Shown in pieces: positions 1 through 7,829 of a stretch of 64,000 nucleotides of DNA. Positions within the stretch are counted from its first letter, which is position 1. Each line of letters begins with the position of its first letter. The DNA comes from JACNKV01 sp964422145. GTDB lineage: Bacteria; Fidelibacterota; Marinisomatia; Marinisomatales; JACNKV01. Below the pieces are notes generated by a model that made no database searches, was not told the origin of the DNA, and was given only the letters and a program-made list of their open reading frames with translations. Where the stretch lies: assembly GCA_964422145.1 (NCBI GenBank), contig CAYQZV010000003.1:1-64000 (forward strand), in the 5' to 3' direction. The translations under genes were made by a program, and so were the position numbers.

Positions 1-52
1 ATCAGAAAACTGTGACTACTTGAACCATTTTACAGAACTTTTTGGACTTGAC

Positions 53-463
53 CTACTTTTTCCATTCGATATATACCGCCATAGTATATGAATTATACTG
101 TTCAAATTTTTCTTTAAACTGAGTTGTTGAAAAAACCAACCCGCCATAGTATTGATTATTGTAGCTACCAAGATGCCGAAATTGTAATCCGGTTTCTGTA
201 TAATTATTACTATAGTCATGAATGTCTATTTCTGCAAAATTACTGATGTTTAAATACGTTCTTATGTTTTTTAAAAATTGTCCAGATACTCCAAATTCAG
301 TTGTAGAATAATGTTGATTGGGCAATAAGAGTGAATTGTATAGGTAGGCTGTATTTCCAAACCACATTTTCCCACTATATGAAAGATTTGTGAGTTTTTT
401 TGAATAACCTAAATCAAATATTGAAATAAAAATTGTCAGATATACTGTTATTGATATTTTCAT
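53..463 (-). CDS. small secreted protein of unknown function
   Basis: I do not recognise this 136-residue protein. It starts with a short basic-hydrophobic leader (MKISITVYLTIFISIFDLGYS) that looks like a signal peptide, so export is likely. The rest is rich in Tyr, Asn and Ser with alternating hydrophobic stretches and a WKK ending, which could be a small beta-rich envelope protein. Its start lies just downstream of the terminator of the neighbouring gene, so it needs its own promoter within about 55 bases or depends on readthrough. No catalytic motif is visible. Confidence 0.5.
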   Translation of the reverse strand: MKISITVYLTIFISIFDLGYSKKLTNLSYSGKMWFGNTAYLYNSLLLPNQHYSTTEFGVSGQFLKNIRTYLNISNFAEIDIHDYSNNYTETGLQFRHLGSYNNQYYGGLVFSTTQFKEKFEQYNSYTMAVYIEWKK

Positions 464-481
464 TTTATACCATTTAAAATA

Positions 482-504
482 GAGGGGGCGATAAACGCCC
501 CCTC
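482..504 (-). terminator. rho-independent terminator after the 519-932 gene
   Basis: A perfect 9-bp GC-rich stem (GAGGGGGCG / CGCCCCCTC) with a 5-base loop ATAAA. Reading the minus strand, the stem is followed by a T-rich stretch (TATTTTAAA). It starts 15 bases past the stop of the secreted Gly-rich protein gene. Confidence 0.85.
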
Positions 505-518
505 ATTATCGAGGTCAC

Positions 519-932
519 CTAAAATACTTTCCTTACTTTTACTGCTGAACGTATTCCTTCAATTCCCGATTCAATACACTCCCCAGGGCAAGTACCATCA
601 CCAGGGCCATTTCCTTGTTCGTCATTCCCCCAATGTCCACCAGAACCACCACCGGAACCATCACAGTCTCCCGTTCCATTACCTGATCCATTCCCAGCAC
701 CATATTGATTGCCCTCTCCATCTGCAGGTGGTACATAATCCTCATCCATTCCATTCGGAATTCCATCTCCATCTGCATCAGGAGCTAAGTCATTGAATCC
801 ATCACCATTTTCATCTATATAATCACCCATTCCACCAAAACCATCACAGTCCTGGGCTGGTAATTGATTTATAGTAAAAAGTACTAGGATTGAAAATAAT
901 GTAATGATACTAAACGTATTTTTTTTCATCAC
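519..932 (-). CDS. secreted acidic Gly-rich protein with DxDGDG motifs
   Basis: A 137-residue protein with a clear signal peptide (residues 1-26, ending QLPAQ). The mature part has calcium-loop-like acidic motifs (DENGDGFND and DADGDGIPNGMDED, thrombospondin type 3-like), then a Gly/Asn/Asp-rich low-complexity stretch of about 50 residues with four to five Cys overall, and a short basic tail. It is probably an exported, calcium-binding or structural surface protein; no enzyme fold is visible. It has its own terminator (482-504) and is preceded by a candidate sigma-54 promoter and an enhancer palindrome. This makes it the likely target of the adjacent NtrC-type regulator, which is an inference. 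Confidence 0.75.
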   Translation of the reverse strand: MMKKNTFSIITLFSILVLFTINQLPAQDCDGFGGMGDYIDENGDGFNDLAPDADGDGIPNGMDEDYVPPADGEGNQYGAGNGSGNGTGDCDGSGGGSGGHWGNDEQGNGPGDGTCPGECIESGIEGIRSAVKVRKVF

Positions 933-993
933 TTCCTCTTTTCTTTATTATTTGTTTTCATGTTATTGCATTTCTGCAATTCACACGGATAAC

Positions 994-1010
994 CACAAAT
1001 TCCATGCCAA
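994..1010 (-). promoter_or_regulatory. candidate sigma-54 (-24/-12) promoter
   Basis: On the minus strand the sequence reads TTGGCATG, four bases, then TTGTG. This matches the -24/-12 consensus TTGGCACG-N4-TTGCT, with the invariant GG at -24 and correct spacing; the -12 GC is GT here, a departure from the best sites. Transcription would start near 983, about 50 bases ahead of the 932 start codon. The neighbouring regulator is of the sigma-54-activating class, which supports the call. Confidence 0.55.
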
Positions 1011-1049
1011 AAACAAATAACACATTTGTATCTCACTCTATGTATGTAT

Positions 1050-1071
1050 ATTATTCTAGATAGAGAATAAT
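1050..1071. repeat. 8-bp AT-rich inverted repeat
   Basis: Perfect arms ATTATTCT / AGAATAAT separated by 6 bases. It lies between the enhancer palindrome and the sigma-54-like promoter. It could be a weak terminator for the regulator gene, but it has no GC pairs to speak of and no T-tract; a DNA-bending or protein site is also possible. Confidence 0.35.
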
Positions 1072-1107
1072 GATATGTTTGATTTAGGTAGTATAGATTA
1101 AATTTGT

Positions 1108-1144
1108 ATCGACAAAAATGTCGATTAAGAACTCAAATGTCGAT
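1108..1144. promoter_or_regulatory. candidate enhancer site for the NtrC-type regulator
   Basis: A perfect palindrome with 7-bp arms ATCGACA / TGTCGAT around AAAA (1108-1125), followed ten bases on by a further half-site AATGTCGAT (ending at 1144). It sits just past the stop codon of the regulator gene and about 100 bp upstream of the candidate sigma-54 promoter, the usual distance for a bacterial enhancer site. That the adjacent regulator binds it is an inference. Confidence 0.5.
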
Positions 1145-2479
1145 TTATCTAAGTTTGTATTTCTCTAATTTATATCTTAATACTCGTTCACTTACACCAA
1201 GTTTTCTTGCACAAGCACTCTGATTTCCCGATGCTTTAATGAGTTCTTTCTGTATCATTTCTTTTTCAAGATCTGAGATTGCTACATTTAAAGAACCAGC
1301 TTCTGTAGCGTTATCCTTAAATTGTTTTAGTACTAAATCTGAATTTTGAATAACATTATTATCACATAGTAAGGCAGCTCTCTCAATAATATTTTTTAAT
1401 TCGCGAATATTGCCGGGGTAAGAATATTCCAATAATGTATGGACAGCTTCTTTTGATAATTTAATTTTTTCTAACCGATCCCGCTTGATTATTTTATGGA
1501 GGAAAAGTTCAGCCAGCGGAAGAATATCATCTGGGCGTTCCTTCAAAGATGGAACTTTGAAATGAATAACATTTAGTCTGTATAGTAAATCTTCTCGGAA
1601 ATTCCCTTGCTCAACCGCTATATCCAAATCTATATTTGTTGCTGCAACAATTCTTGCTTTACTTTCAATCGGAATATTGCTTCCAACTTTCTCAAATACA
1701 CCATCTTGCAAAAACCGGAGTAATTTCACTTGTAATTGTAATGGCAAATCACCAATCTCATCTAGAAATAATGTGGAATTAGTTGCTTCTTCAAATCGTC
1801 CTTTTCGATCTTTATTTGCACCCGTGAATGCCCCTTTTACATGCCCGAATAATTCACTTTCAATAAGATTACTAGGTAGTGCTGCACAATTAACACTTAT
1901 CATTGGTTTATCTTTCAGTGGGGACTCCTGATGGATTTGATGCGCAACAACTTCTTTTCCTGTACCAGTATCACCAGTGATTAAAACTGATGCTTTACTA
2001 TTTGCTATTTTTTTGATTTGTTTATAGATACGCTGCATTTCTGAATCGCGAACGATCATTCCATCTAATTCGATTGGAATTTGAAACCTTTCAAGTCTTG
2101 TTTTACTTTTCCTATAGGTATGTAAATGTTGCTCGATCTGAAGTAGCTGTTGTTCTAGATTATCCAAATCAACTGGTTTTGAAAGAAAATCCCATGCCCC
2201 ATTTCGCATGGCTTCTACAGCAATATCAATTGTCCCAAAAGCTGTCGTTAGAATAACAACGATTGTTGGATGCCGAGAGTTAATTTCTTTTAATAGATCA
2301 CTGCCTGTCATATACGGCATTTTATAATCAGTAAGCACTACATCAATAGAATTAGTGTGTAAAAATTTTAAAGCCGACTGTGCAGAATCAGCCATAAATG
2401 TATTATGACCAATTTCATCAATAAATCCGGCTAATGCTTCTCGCTGATTTTTTTCATCATCGACTATTAAGATTTTCAT
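1145..2479 (-). CDS. NtrC/ZraR-type sigma-54-dependent response regulator
   Basis: 444 residues with the full three-domain plan. An N-terminal receiver (about 1-120) has the acidic pair D7/D8, phosphoacceptor D51 and K101. An AAA+ sigma-54 activation domain follows, with Walker A GDTGTGKE (169-176), the sigma-54 contact loop GAFTGA (216-221), Walker B STLFLDEIGD (about 235-244) and the FREDLLYRLNV region (about 294-304). A Fis-type helix-turn-helix lies at the C-terminus (about 420-444). It activates transcription from -24/-12 promoters when phosphorylated. It overlaps the kinase gene upstream by 4 bases, so the two are translationally coupled. The adjacent gene 519-932 carries a matching promoter and enhancer-like palindrome. 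Confidence 0.95.
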   Translation of the reverse strand: MKILIVDDEKNQREALAGFIDEIGHNTFMADSAQSALKFLHTNSIDVVLTDYKMPYMTGSDLLKEINSRHPTIVVILTTAFGTIDIAVEAMRNGAWDFLSKPVDLDNLEQQLLQIEQHLHTYRKSKTRLERFQIPIELDGMIVRDSEMQRIYKQIKKIANSKASVLITGDTGTGKEVVAHQIHQESPLKDKPMISVNCAALPSNLIESELFGHVKGAFTGANKDRKGRFEEATNSTLFLDEIGDLPLQLQVKLLRFLQDGVFEKVGSNIPIESKARIVAATNIDLDIAVEQGNFREDLLYRLNVIHFKVPSLKERPDDILPLAELFLHKIIKRDRLEKIKLSKEAVHTLLEYSYPGNIRELKNIIERAALLCDNNVIQNSDLVLKQFKDNATEAGSLNVAISDLEKEMIQKELIKASGNQSACARKLGVSERVLRYKLEKYKLR

Positions 2480-4173
2480 ACAATCTCCTTTGGAAGATCA
2501 ATATAAAAGGCTGACCCTTCTCTAATTTTACTCTTCAATGTAATTGATCCACCATGATCTGCAATTATTTTATGGGTAATGGCAAGTCCGATTCCTGTTC
2601 CCATATCCTTCGTTGTATAGAATAGATCAAATATCCTATCCACATCTTCTTGCTTAATTCCAATGCCTTCATCTTGAATTGTTAAAATGACATTTTTAAT
2701 ATTTTCGTTTATATACACAAAAATCTTGTTATTTGATGTACTGGCTTCTATTGCATTTTTTAATATATTTGTAATTGCCTGTTTTAAATAGTTTGGATCT
2801 GCATTGATAATAATTTCTCTTGTTTGTTCATAATGGATTGCTACTTGTTTTTTTTTCGCACTACTTTGAAACAAATCAACAACTTCAGATATCAATGAAC
2901 TTATATCGATCTGTATTTTTTTTAGGGGTGTAGGTTTAGCATAATTCAGAAAATCTTCCAGCGTTTTATTGATTCGTCCGATGTCATGGATAATTGTTCC
3001 GGTTAATTCTGAATCTTTTGTGGCACGTCTATCTTTTTGGATTCGGCGATTCAACCGTTGAACCTGTATCCCAATGGCGTTTAAAGGATTACGAATTTCA
3101 TGTGCAATACCGGCAGCTAATTCCCCCATCGCCACCTGTTTTTCTTGCAAATGAATTAGCTTCTCAAGCTGACGAACTTCATGTTCAATTTTTACTTTTT
3201 CATATTGTAATAACAATACATTTTGACGTGAAATAAAAAAGAAAAATAAAAGAAAAAGAGCAACTGTTAGAAATAGACTCCTTAAAATAATCTGCTTGAT
3301 AATTTGTACTTTTAATCTATCAAAATGATCTGTTGCAAAACCAAGAACCAATGTAAGTGACATATCCTTGAGAACAAGTTCATGGTTTATTTCAATGTGC
3401 TTTTCATTATTTATTTTAACAAGACGGATATCATCATCATATTTTTCAATGACACTAACAGATAAAGAATCTAACATGGGTACTTTTGAAAAGACTTTTG
3501 AACCTCCGTTCATCTCTGATAAGATAATATAAGAAATACCTTCAACATTGAGCATTTCTTCTAATGTATTTGATAAGTCGGTACTAATTCTAAATTGTTT
3601 TTCTGCTTCAACAGATAAATGACAAGTAATTGCACCCCCTAAAGTTCTTCTTATTGAGACAACAAATTTGTACTCATCCTCATTCCTATAATTCCTCTCT
3701 GGATTTCTACCAATGCCAAATACTAGAGTATCTGCTTCGCCATTGAATAGCGGTTGTAGTCTTCGAATGAAACCATATTTCCGTCCCATACCGCGACCAC
3801 TATAGGGCATTTCATGCCATGAGTATAATTGGTCACCATTTTCATCATACAAATTAATTTGAAAAACGCTGTTTTTCTCTGCTAATTCAGATAATCGTTC
3901 TACCGTTAAAATCCCATCTGCATCCATCTGGTCAACAACATGGAGTAATTCTAGCGCTCTAATTTTATATGTCTCTTGGATTTCCTCAGAAAAATGTATT
4001 CTTTGCTGGCTAGTATGAATTACAGCAGTACTCGTGGTATAAGCCTGGTCTTTTAATAAATGTAAGAATTCTTTTTGTTGAGATTTATAATCAAAAATCC
4101 CATTAATAATAACAATAATAATCAGTATAACGTATAATAACGAATACCATAATCTGATTTTGGTTTCTTTCAT
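2476..4173 (-). CDS. membrane sensor histidine kinase of the NtrB/ZraS type
   Basis: 565 residues. A first membrane helix (about 9-26) and a second (about 296-314) enclose a periplasmic sensor domain of about 265 residues with no motif I can name. The cytoplasmic part has a short coiled coil, a HisKA domain with the H-box GIAHEIRNPLNAIG (phosphorylated H358), and an HATPase domain with N, G1 (DEGIGIK) and G2 (GTGIGLAI) boxes. It is the partner of the response regulator that overlaps its 3' end. The signal is unknown; ZraS-like relatives sense envelope stress or metals, and the target here appears to be an exported protein. Confidence 0.93.
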   Translation of the reverse strand: MKETKIRLWYSLLYVILIIIVIINGIFDYKSQQKEFLHLLKDQAYTTSTAVIHTSQQRIHFSEEIQETYKIRALELLHVVDQMDADGILTVERLSELAEKNSVFQINLYDENGDQLYSWHEMPYSGRGMGRKYGFIRRLQPLFNGEADTLVFGIGRNPERNYRNEDEYKFVVSIRRTLGGAITCHLSVEAEKQFRISTDLSNTLEEMLNVEGISYIILSEMNGGSKVFSKVPMLDSLSVSVIEKYDDDIRLVKINNEKHIEINHELVLKDMSLTLVLGFATDHFDRLKVQIIKQIILRSLFLTVALFLLFFFFISRQNVLLLQYEKVKIEHEVRQLEKLIHLQEKQVAMGELAAGIAHEIRNPLNAIGIQVQRLNRRIQKDRRATKDSELTGTIIHDIGRINKTLEDFLNYAKPTPLKKIQIDISSLISEVVDLFQSSAKKKQVAIHYEQTREIIINADPNYLKQAITNILKNAIEASTSNNKIFVYINENIKNVILTIQDEGIGIKQEDVDRIFDLFYTTKDMGTGIGLAITHKIIADHGGSITLKSKIREGSAFYIDLPKEIV

Positions 4174-4373
4174 AGATTTAAATCAGTTAAATGAACCATA
4201 TCATTTTGAAGATGGTTTATTCTTTTTGATTCGAATGTTTTTCGATTCACATTTTTATTTTTGGAATTCTCTATTTACGACAAATCCCAATTGTTGTAGA
4301 GATAGTTCTCAAGGATTGGTAAGGATTGTACCTCACTATGTCTTAAATTACTTATTGCTGAGTCGTTATAAAA

Positions 4374-4388
4374 GCACAAATTTTGTGC
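4374..4388. promoter_or_regulatory. palindrome upstream of the kinase/regulator genes
   Basis: Perfect 7-bp arms GCACAAA / TTTGTGC around a single T, in the 233-base stretch (4174-4406) between the urea-transporter/M23 gene and the kinase start. The rest of that stretch shows no gene. With a one-base centre it cannot fold into an RNA hairpin, so a dimeric repressor or activator site is more likely. The binding protein is unknown. Confidence 0.4.
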
Positions 4389-4406
4389 ATAACCTGAAAA
4401 ACCCCA

Positions 4407-6422
4407 TCATTTGGATTGGATTATTTGATCTGCCAATTCAAATTGAAATCCAGAATCGTTATCAAGAGTAATCTTTTTAAGTATGCTATTTTCAGATAAT
4501 TCGAAAGTCTTCCCCTCTATTTGAATTTTCCATCCTTCAATTGACTTTTTCACTAAACCGTTTTCCCATGTAAGTCCATCACTCAAGGTTTTTGGAAGAA
4601 TTAATTGTTCACCGACGATCTTTATCCAAGCGGATAGTGTCAATATGGATGGAAATGTTTTATAATCGGGACGAATAATGACAAAATTGGGCAGGTCAAT
4701 GATTCTCCATAAGAAGTTATTTTTTGAGGTGATCGCTGGAAATCCATATTCATCTGTAGTAAATGTCAATGTCTCAGAACTATTTCGCATTCCGATTTTG
4801 ATCTTATAGATCCATTTTTCGGTTTCTCGACCCGTCAATCCCCAAGTAAATTCTGATTCAATATCCAAAGACGAAACCCGATCATCTTTTTGAGGAACTC
4901 CATTGATTGTTGTCTTCCCATTTACCCTTCCTTCTGCAAATGTGGCTGGCAAAGAGGGTGCCCCAGTCCCCGGTGTGGCTTGAAGCTGATAATGGATATG
5001 CGGAACAGGAGATCGTCCGGAATTTCCGCACCGTCCTATCACATCTCCGCGATTAACAAACTGTCCCGGGACAACACAAATACTTCCCTGCTTAAAATGG
5101 CTTAATTCACTGAATTCGCCGTTCCCATGATCTATGATCACAAAATTTCCCCAATTTCTTTCAGTATTTGCTGTTTGAGGGGGATTATCGACAACGGAAT
5201 TCTCTACGGAATAAATAGTGCCTGGAGCCGGAGAAACCACGAGAAGGTTATAAGCAAAATAGTCGGACAAATCCAATGAATGTCCTTTTGATTGGTATCC
5301 ATTGTCATCTCTTACAACAAAATCCCATGCATATCTTCCGATTCCTTTATGCGTCCACTCTCCATTATTCCCTTGCAGAACTGTCCATTCCCCTAAAAAT
5401 GGGTAAGTCAAAATCGTTCTCTGAAACACTTTTTGTCCTGACCACCTTCGATACCAACGGAAATTAGATTCCGGACTTTTAATGATATATAAAGGTATTG
5501 GAATCAATCTCAGAGGTGAAATAGACCATGGAAGCATTTTCAATGGAAATAGAAAAAGAATTGTTACCGCATTGAATGCAAAAACCAACGGCGGCAAATT
5601 TATCGGTGAAAGTAATGTCGTCATGCTTTTATCTACGAGACCAACCGCAATTACTGCAAGGGTTACCAATGCGAAGCCGTGACGATTTCCAACGATGAAA
5701 AAACCTCCGAATGCAAAGGATATCAGAACGAAGTTCAACCCATGGAATCCATCCAATGAACTGTTAAAGAACGTATAAACGATCATTCCGATAAACCCGC
5801 CCCAAAGTCCGTACAATATTGAAATCCTTGAGTATAATGCTACGGCAGTGATTACCAAAACACCCGAGATCAAATTATCCTGAAATAAAATACTCCCGAA
5901 CATTTTAACATATTCAAATATTTCAAATGGAAGGATATTAAACAACCATTTATCGATATCAGAAAAAATCGTAATGGCTCCATACTCATAGGTCGTTTCA
6001 TTGTGTGAACCGATCGTTAACAGGATCAGCCATATGACCATCATAAATGGAAGACTCAAAATCGGAAGATCATATTTGGCCAGGAAATTCGCCAACATCA
6101 CCGAAACAATACCGCTTAAACCTGCGCCAATAATCAGAAAAATAAATGTTCGCAAATTAGGTTCTGCATACATACCTAGGGCTAAACCGATTAATATTCC
6201 GCTGACACCAAATATTCCGGCTTTCCATGCTTCCTGATTTGCATGGAGCCATTTCGCCATGAAGTTAGAGATGATATTTCCTAAAAGCCCCATTAAACCA
6301 ACCAGTGGATAATAACATGTAGCAAGAAATAAGATCACTGATGGTATCGGGTGAGCTGAAAATGCTAATACTCCATAAGATTTAAGGAGTGGTTTTGTGT
6401 GAGAAAGGAACTTTTTATTCAT
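4407..6422 (-). CDS. urea-transporter-like membrane domain fused to M23 metallopeptidase
   Basis: 671 residues. Residues about 10-310 are hydrophobic with roughly ten membrane segments and resemble the urea transporter (UT) family, including the repeated pattern of GLLGN and WKAGIFGVSGILIGLALG. Residues about 340-490 are an M23-like peptidase or LysM-associated domain: GRYAWDF (first metal site, with Arg363 where His is usual and Asp367 kept), WGNFVIIDHG, ELSHF and the second metal motif HIH (475-477). About 180 residues follow without a recognised fold. M23 enzymes cut peptidoglycan cross-bridges. It is the last gene of the 11629-4407 unit, 25 bases after the decarboxylase. The altered first ligand leaves catalysis uncertain. 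Confidence 0.8.
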   Translation of the reverse strand: MNKKFLSHTKPLLKSYGVLAFSAHPIPSVILFLATCYYPLVGLMGLLGNIISNFMAKWLHANQEAWKAGIFGVSGILIGLALGMYAEPNLRTFIFLIIGAGLSGIVSVMLANFLAKYDLPILSLPFMMVIWLILLTIGSHNETTYEYGAITIFSDIDKWLFNILPFEIFEYVKMFGSILFQDNLISGVLVITAVALYSRISILYGLWGGFIGMIVYTFFNSSLDGFHGLNFVLISFAFGGFFIVGNRHGFALVTLAVIAVGLVDKSMTTLLSPINLPPLVFAFNAVTILFLFPLKMLPWSISPLRLIPIPLYIIKSPESNFRWYRRWSGQKVFQRTILTYPFLGEWTVLQGNNGEWTHKGIGRYAWDFVVRDDNGYQSKGHSLDLSDYFAYNLLVVSPAPGTIYSVENSVVDNPPQTANTERNWGNFVIIDHGNGEFSELSHFKQGSICVVPGQFVNRGDVIGRCGNSGRSPVPHIHYQLQATPGTGAPSLPATFAEGRVNGKTTINGVPQKDDRVSSLDIESEFTWGLTGRETEKWIYKIKIGMRNSSETLTFTTDEYGFPAITSKNNFLWRIIDLPNFVIIRPDYKTFPSILTLSAWIKIVGEQLILPKTLSDGLTWENGLVKKSIEGWKIQIEGKTFELSENSILKKITLDNDSGFQFELADQIIQSK

Positions 6423-6447
6423 CGTTTATTTTAGTGCCATAATCCGC

Positions 6448-7797
6448 TTAATATTTTAATGAGTCTGGTACTTTTTCAAAATCCTGTACGTATTCTCTTG
6501 TCTCTGGTTCTTTAATAACGTGGACCTCTCCGGATTCTTCCATTGCAATTACTGCAGGGCGCAAATAAATGAATTGCCAGCTTTGGCTGAGATTATAAGC
6601 ACCAACATTGGGTATAACCAGCAGGTCCCCTCTTCTAACTGGTGGTATAGACGCACTTTTTCGGAGAACGTCAATATTCATGCACAATCCCCCATATATG
6701 ATCGTATCTTCTGCAATCATTCCGGAATCTTGTCCTGTGAGAAAATTATATGAATACCATTGGACTGAGGATAGGATATTCATTCCTGCATCAAGAACAA
6801 TCCCTCTCGCTCCATTCGGAAGTCGTTTTTGCGCAACCACTGAAGTAATCAGCGAAATGGGTTCATCCACTAAAGCTCGTCCCGGCTCTAGAAACAATCT
6901 TGGTGCATCCATTGCTGAAAACGGCCCGTTTAATAAAATCGGACAAATCGCTTCAGCGTATTCATCGTATGACGGACAGGTTTGCTCAGCAGGTGTCCAT
7001 GCCCAGTTTAATGTATTTTTTGAAGCATAACCTCCTCCGAGATCCCAATATTTCAGCTTAACTCCCAGTTGCTCTTTGATGTAAGTATAAAAGTTTACTA
7101 ATCCTTGAGCAGCTTGCATATACACCGAGAGGTCATCAATATAGGTTCCTGCATGGATATGAAGCCCTACTACCTTCAATTTTCCGGTTGCAAGAGAACG
7201 TTTTACCGCCTCAAATGCCTGCCCGGATTCAACGTTAAATCCAAATTTATACCACGGTGGATTATTCAAATCCATATTCACACGAATGCCTATTTCAAGA
7301 ACTTCATTCAATTCTTCCGCGATATCTTCAATCAATTGAAGTTCATCAAAATTATCAATGTTAACGATCGATTTATTTTGGAATGCTTTAATTAATTCAG
7401 CCCTGGTTTTGTATGGACCGTTAAATATGATCTTTTTCCCACCAACGTTTAAATTCTCTGCGATATCATATTCAAAGCCGGAAACAACTTCTGCCCAAGC
7501 ACCTTCTTGGTGTAAAATCGAACACACAGATTTCAAATAATTTGTTTTGTAGGAATAAGCAATTTGTGTTTTAGGGTATCGTGTTTTAAATGCACGATCC
7601 ATATCACGGTACGCTTCTCTTAACTGCTTAACATTTAAAACAAATAATGGTGAACCATATTTATCGGTTAATTCTTTAACATTATGTCCATTCAGATTCA
7701 CCATTGGTACTGTCATCGGTGGACGACCATATTTATTCATCACACCAACCGTATGTCGAACGATTGTTGGTTTTGTATAAGGTTTTTTTTGTGTCAT
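6448..7797 (-). CDS. fold-type III PLP-dependent decarboxylase (DapDC/BtrK-like)
   Basis: 449 residues, alanine-racemase fold. Visible motifs are the PLP lysine in YSYKTN (K84), HIHAG (213-217), the phosphate loop GGGYA (254-258), EPGRALV (304-310) and an active-site Cys in GGLCMNIDVL (C372). In diaminopimelate decarboxylase the last motif reads CESGD; the C-x-x-x-DVL form is nearer to BtrK and exosortase-linked decarboxylases, which act on carrier-bound or unusual amino acids. The first 20 residues (KKPYTKPTIVRHTVG) look like a RiPP leader motif YxxP. A PqqD-like gene and an ATP-grasp gene lie directly upstream. The substrate is not predictable from sequence. Confidence 0.85.
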   Translation of the reverse strand: MTQKKPYTKPTIVRHTVGVMNKYGRPPMTVPMVNLNGHNVKELTDKYGSPLFVLNVKQLREAYRDMDRAFKTRYPKTQIAYSYKTNYLKSVCSILHQEGAWAEVVSGFEYDIAENLNVGGKKIIFNGPYKTRAELIKAFQNKSIVNIDNFDELQLIEDIAEELNEVLEIGIRVNMDLNNPPWYKFGFNVESGQAFEAVKRSLATGKLKVVGLHIHAGTYIDDLSVYMQAAQGLVNFYTYIKEQLGVKLKYWDLGGGYASKNTLNWAWTPAEQTCPSYDEYAEAICPILLNGPFSAMDAPRLFLEPGRALVDEPISLITSVVAQKRLPNGARGIVLDAGMNILSSVQWYSYNFLTGQDSGMIAEDTIIYGGLCMNIDVLRKSASIPPVRRGDLLVIPNVGAYNLSQSWQFIYLRPAVIAMEESGEVHVIKEPETREYVQDFEKVPDSLKY

Positions 7798-7829
7798 AAT
7801 TATCTTGATTCTAGATTTGCGAATAAAAT

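Noticed and set aside
16..219. Minus-strand 67-codon frame at the window start
   Set aside because: It overlaps the signal-peptide-bearing gene 53-463 in another frame and shows no domain or ribosome site.
539..778. Met-rich frame overlapping the secreted Gly-rich gene on the same strand
   Set aside because: It is the shifted frame of a repetitive DxDGDG/Gly region, producing a Met/Val repeat with no other support.
4160..4471. Plus-strand open frame of 103 codons across the gap ahead of the kinase gene
   Set aside because: It runs into both neighbouring genes on the opposite strand, has no ribosome site or recognisable domain and an erratic composition.
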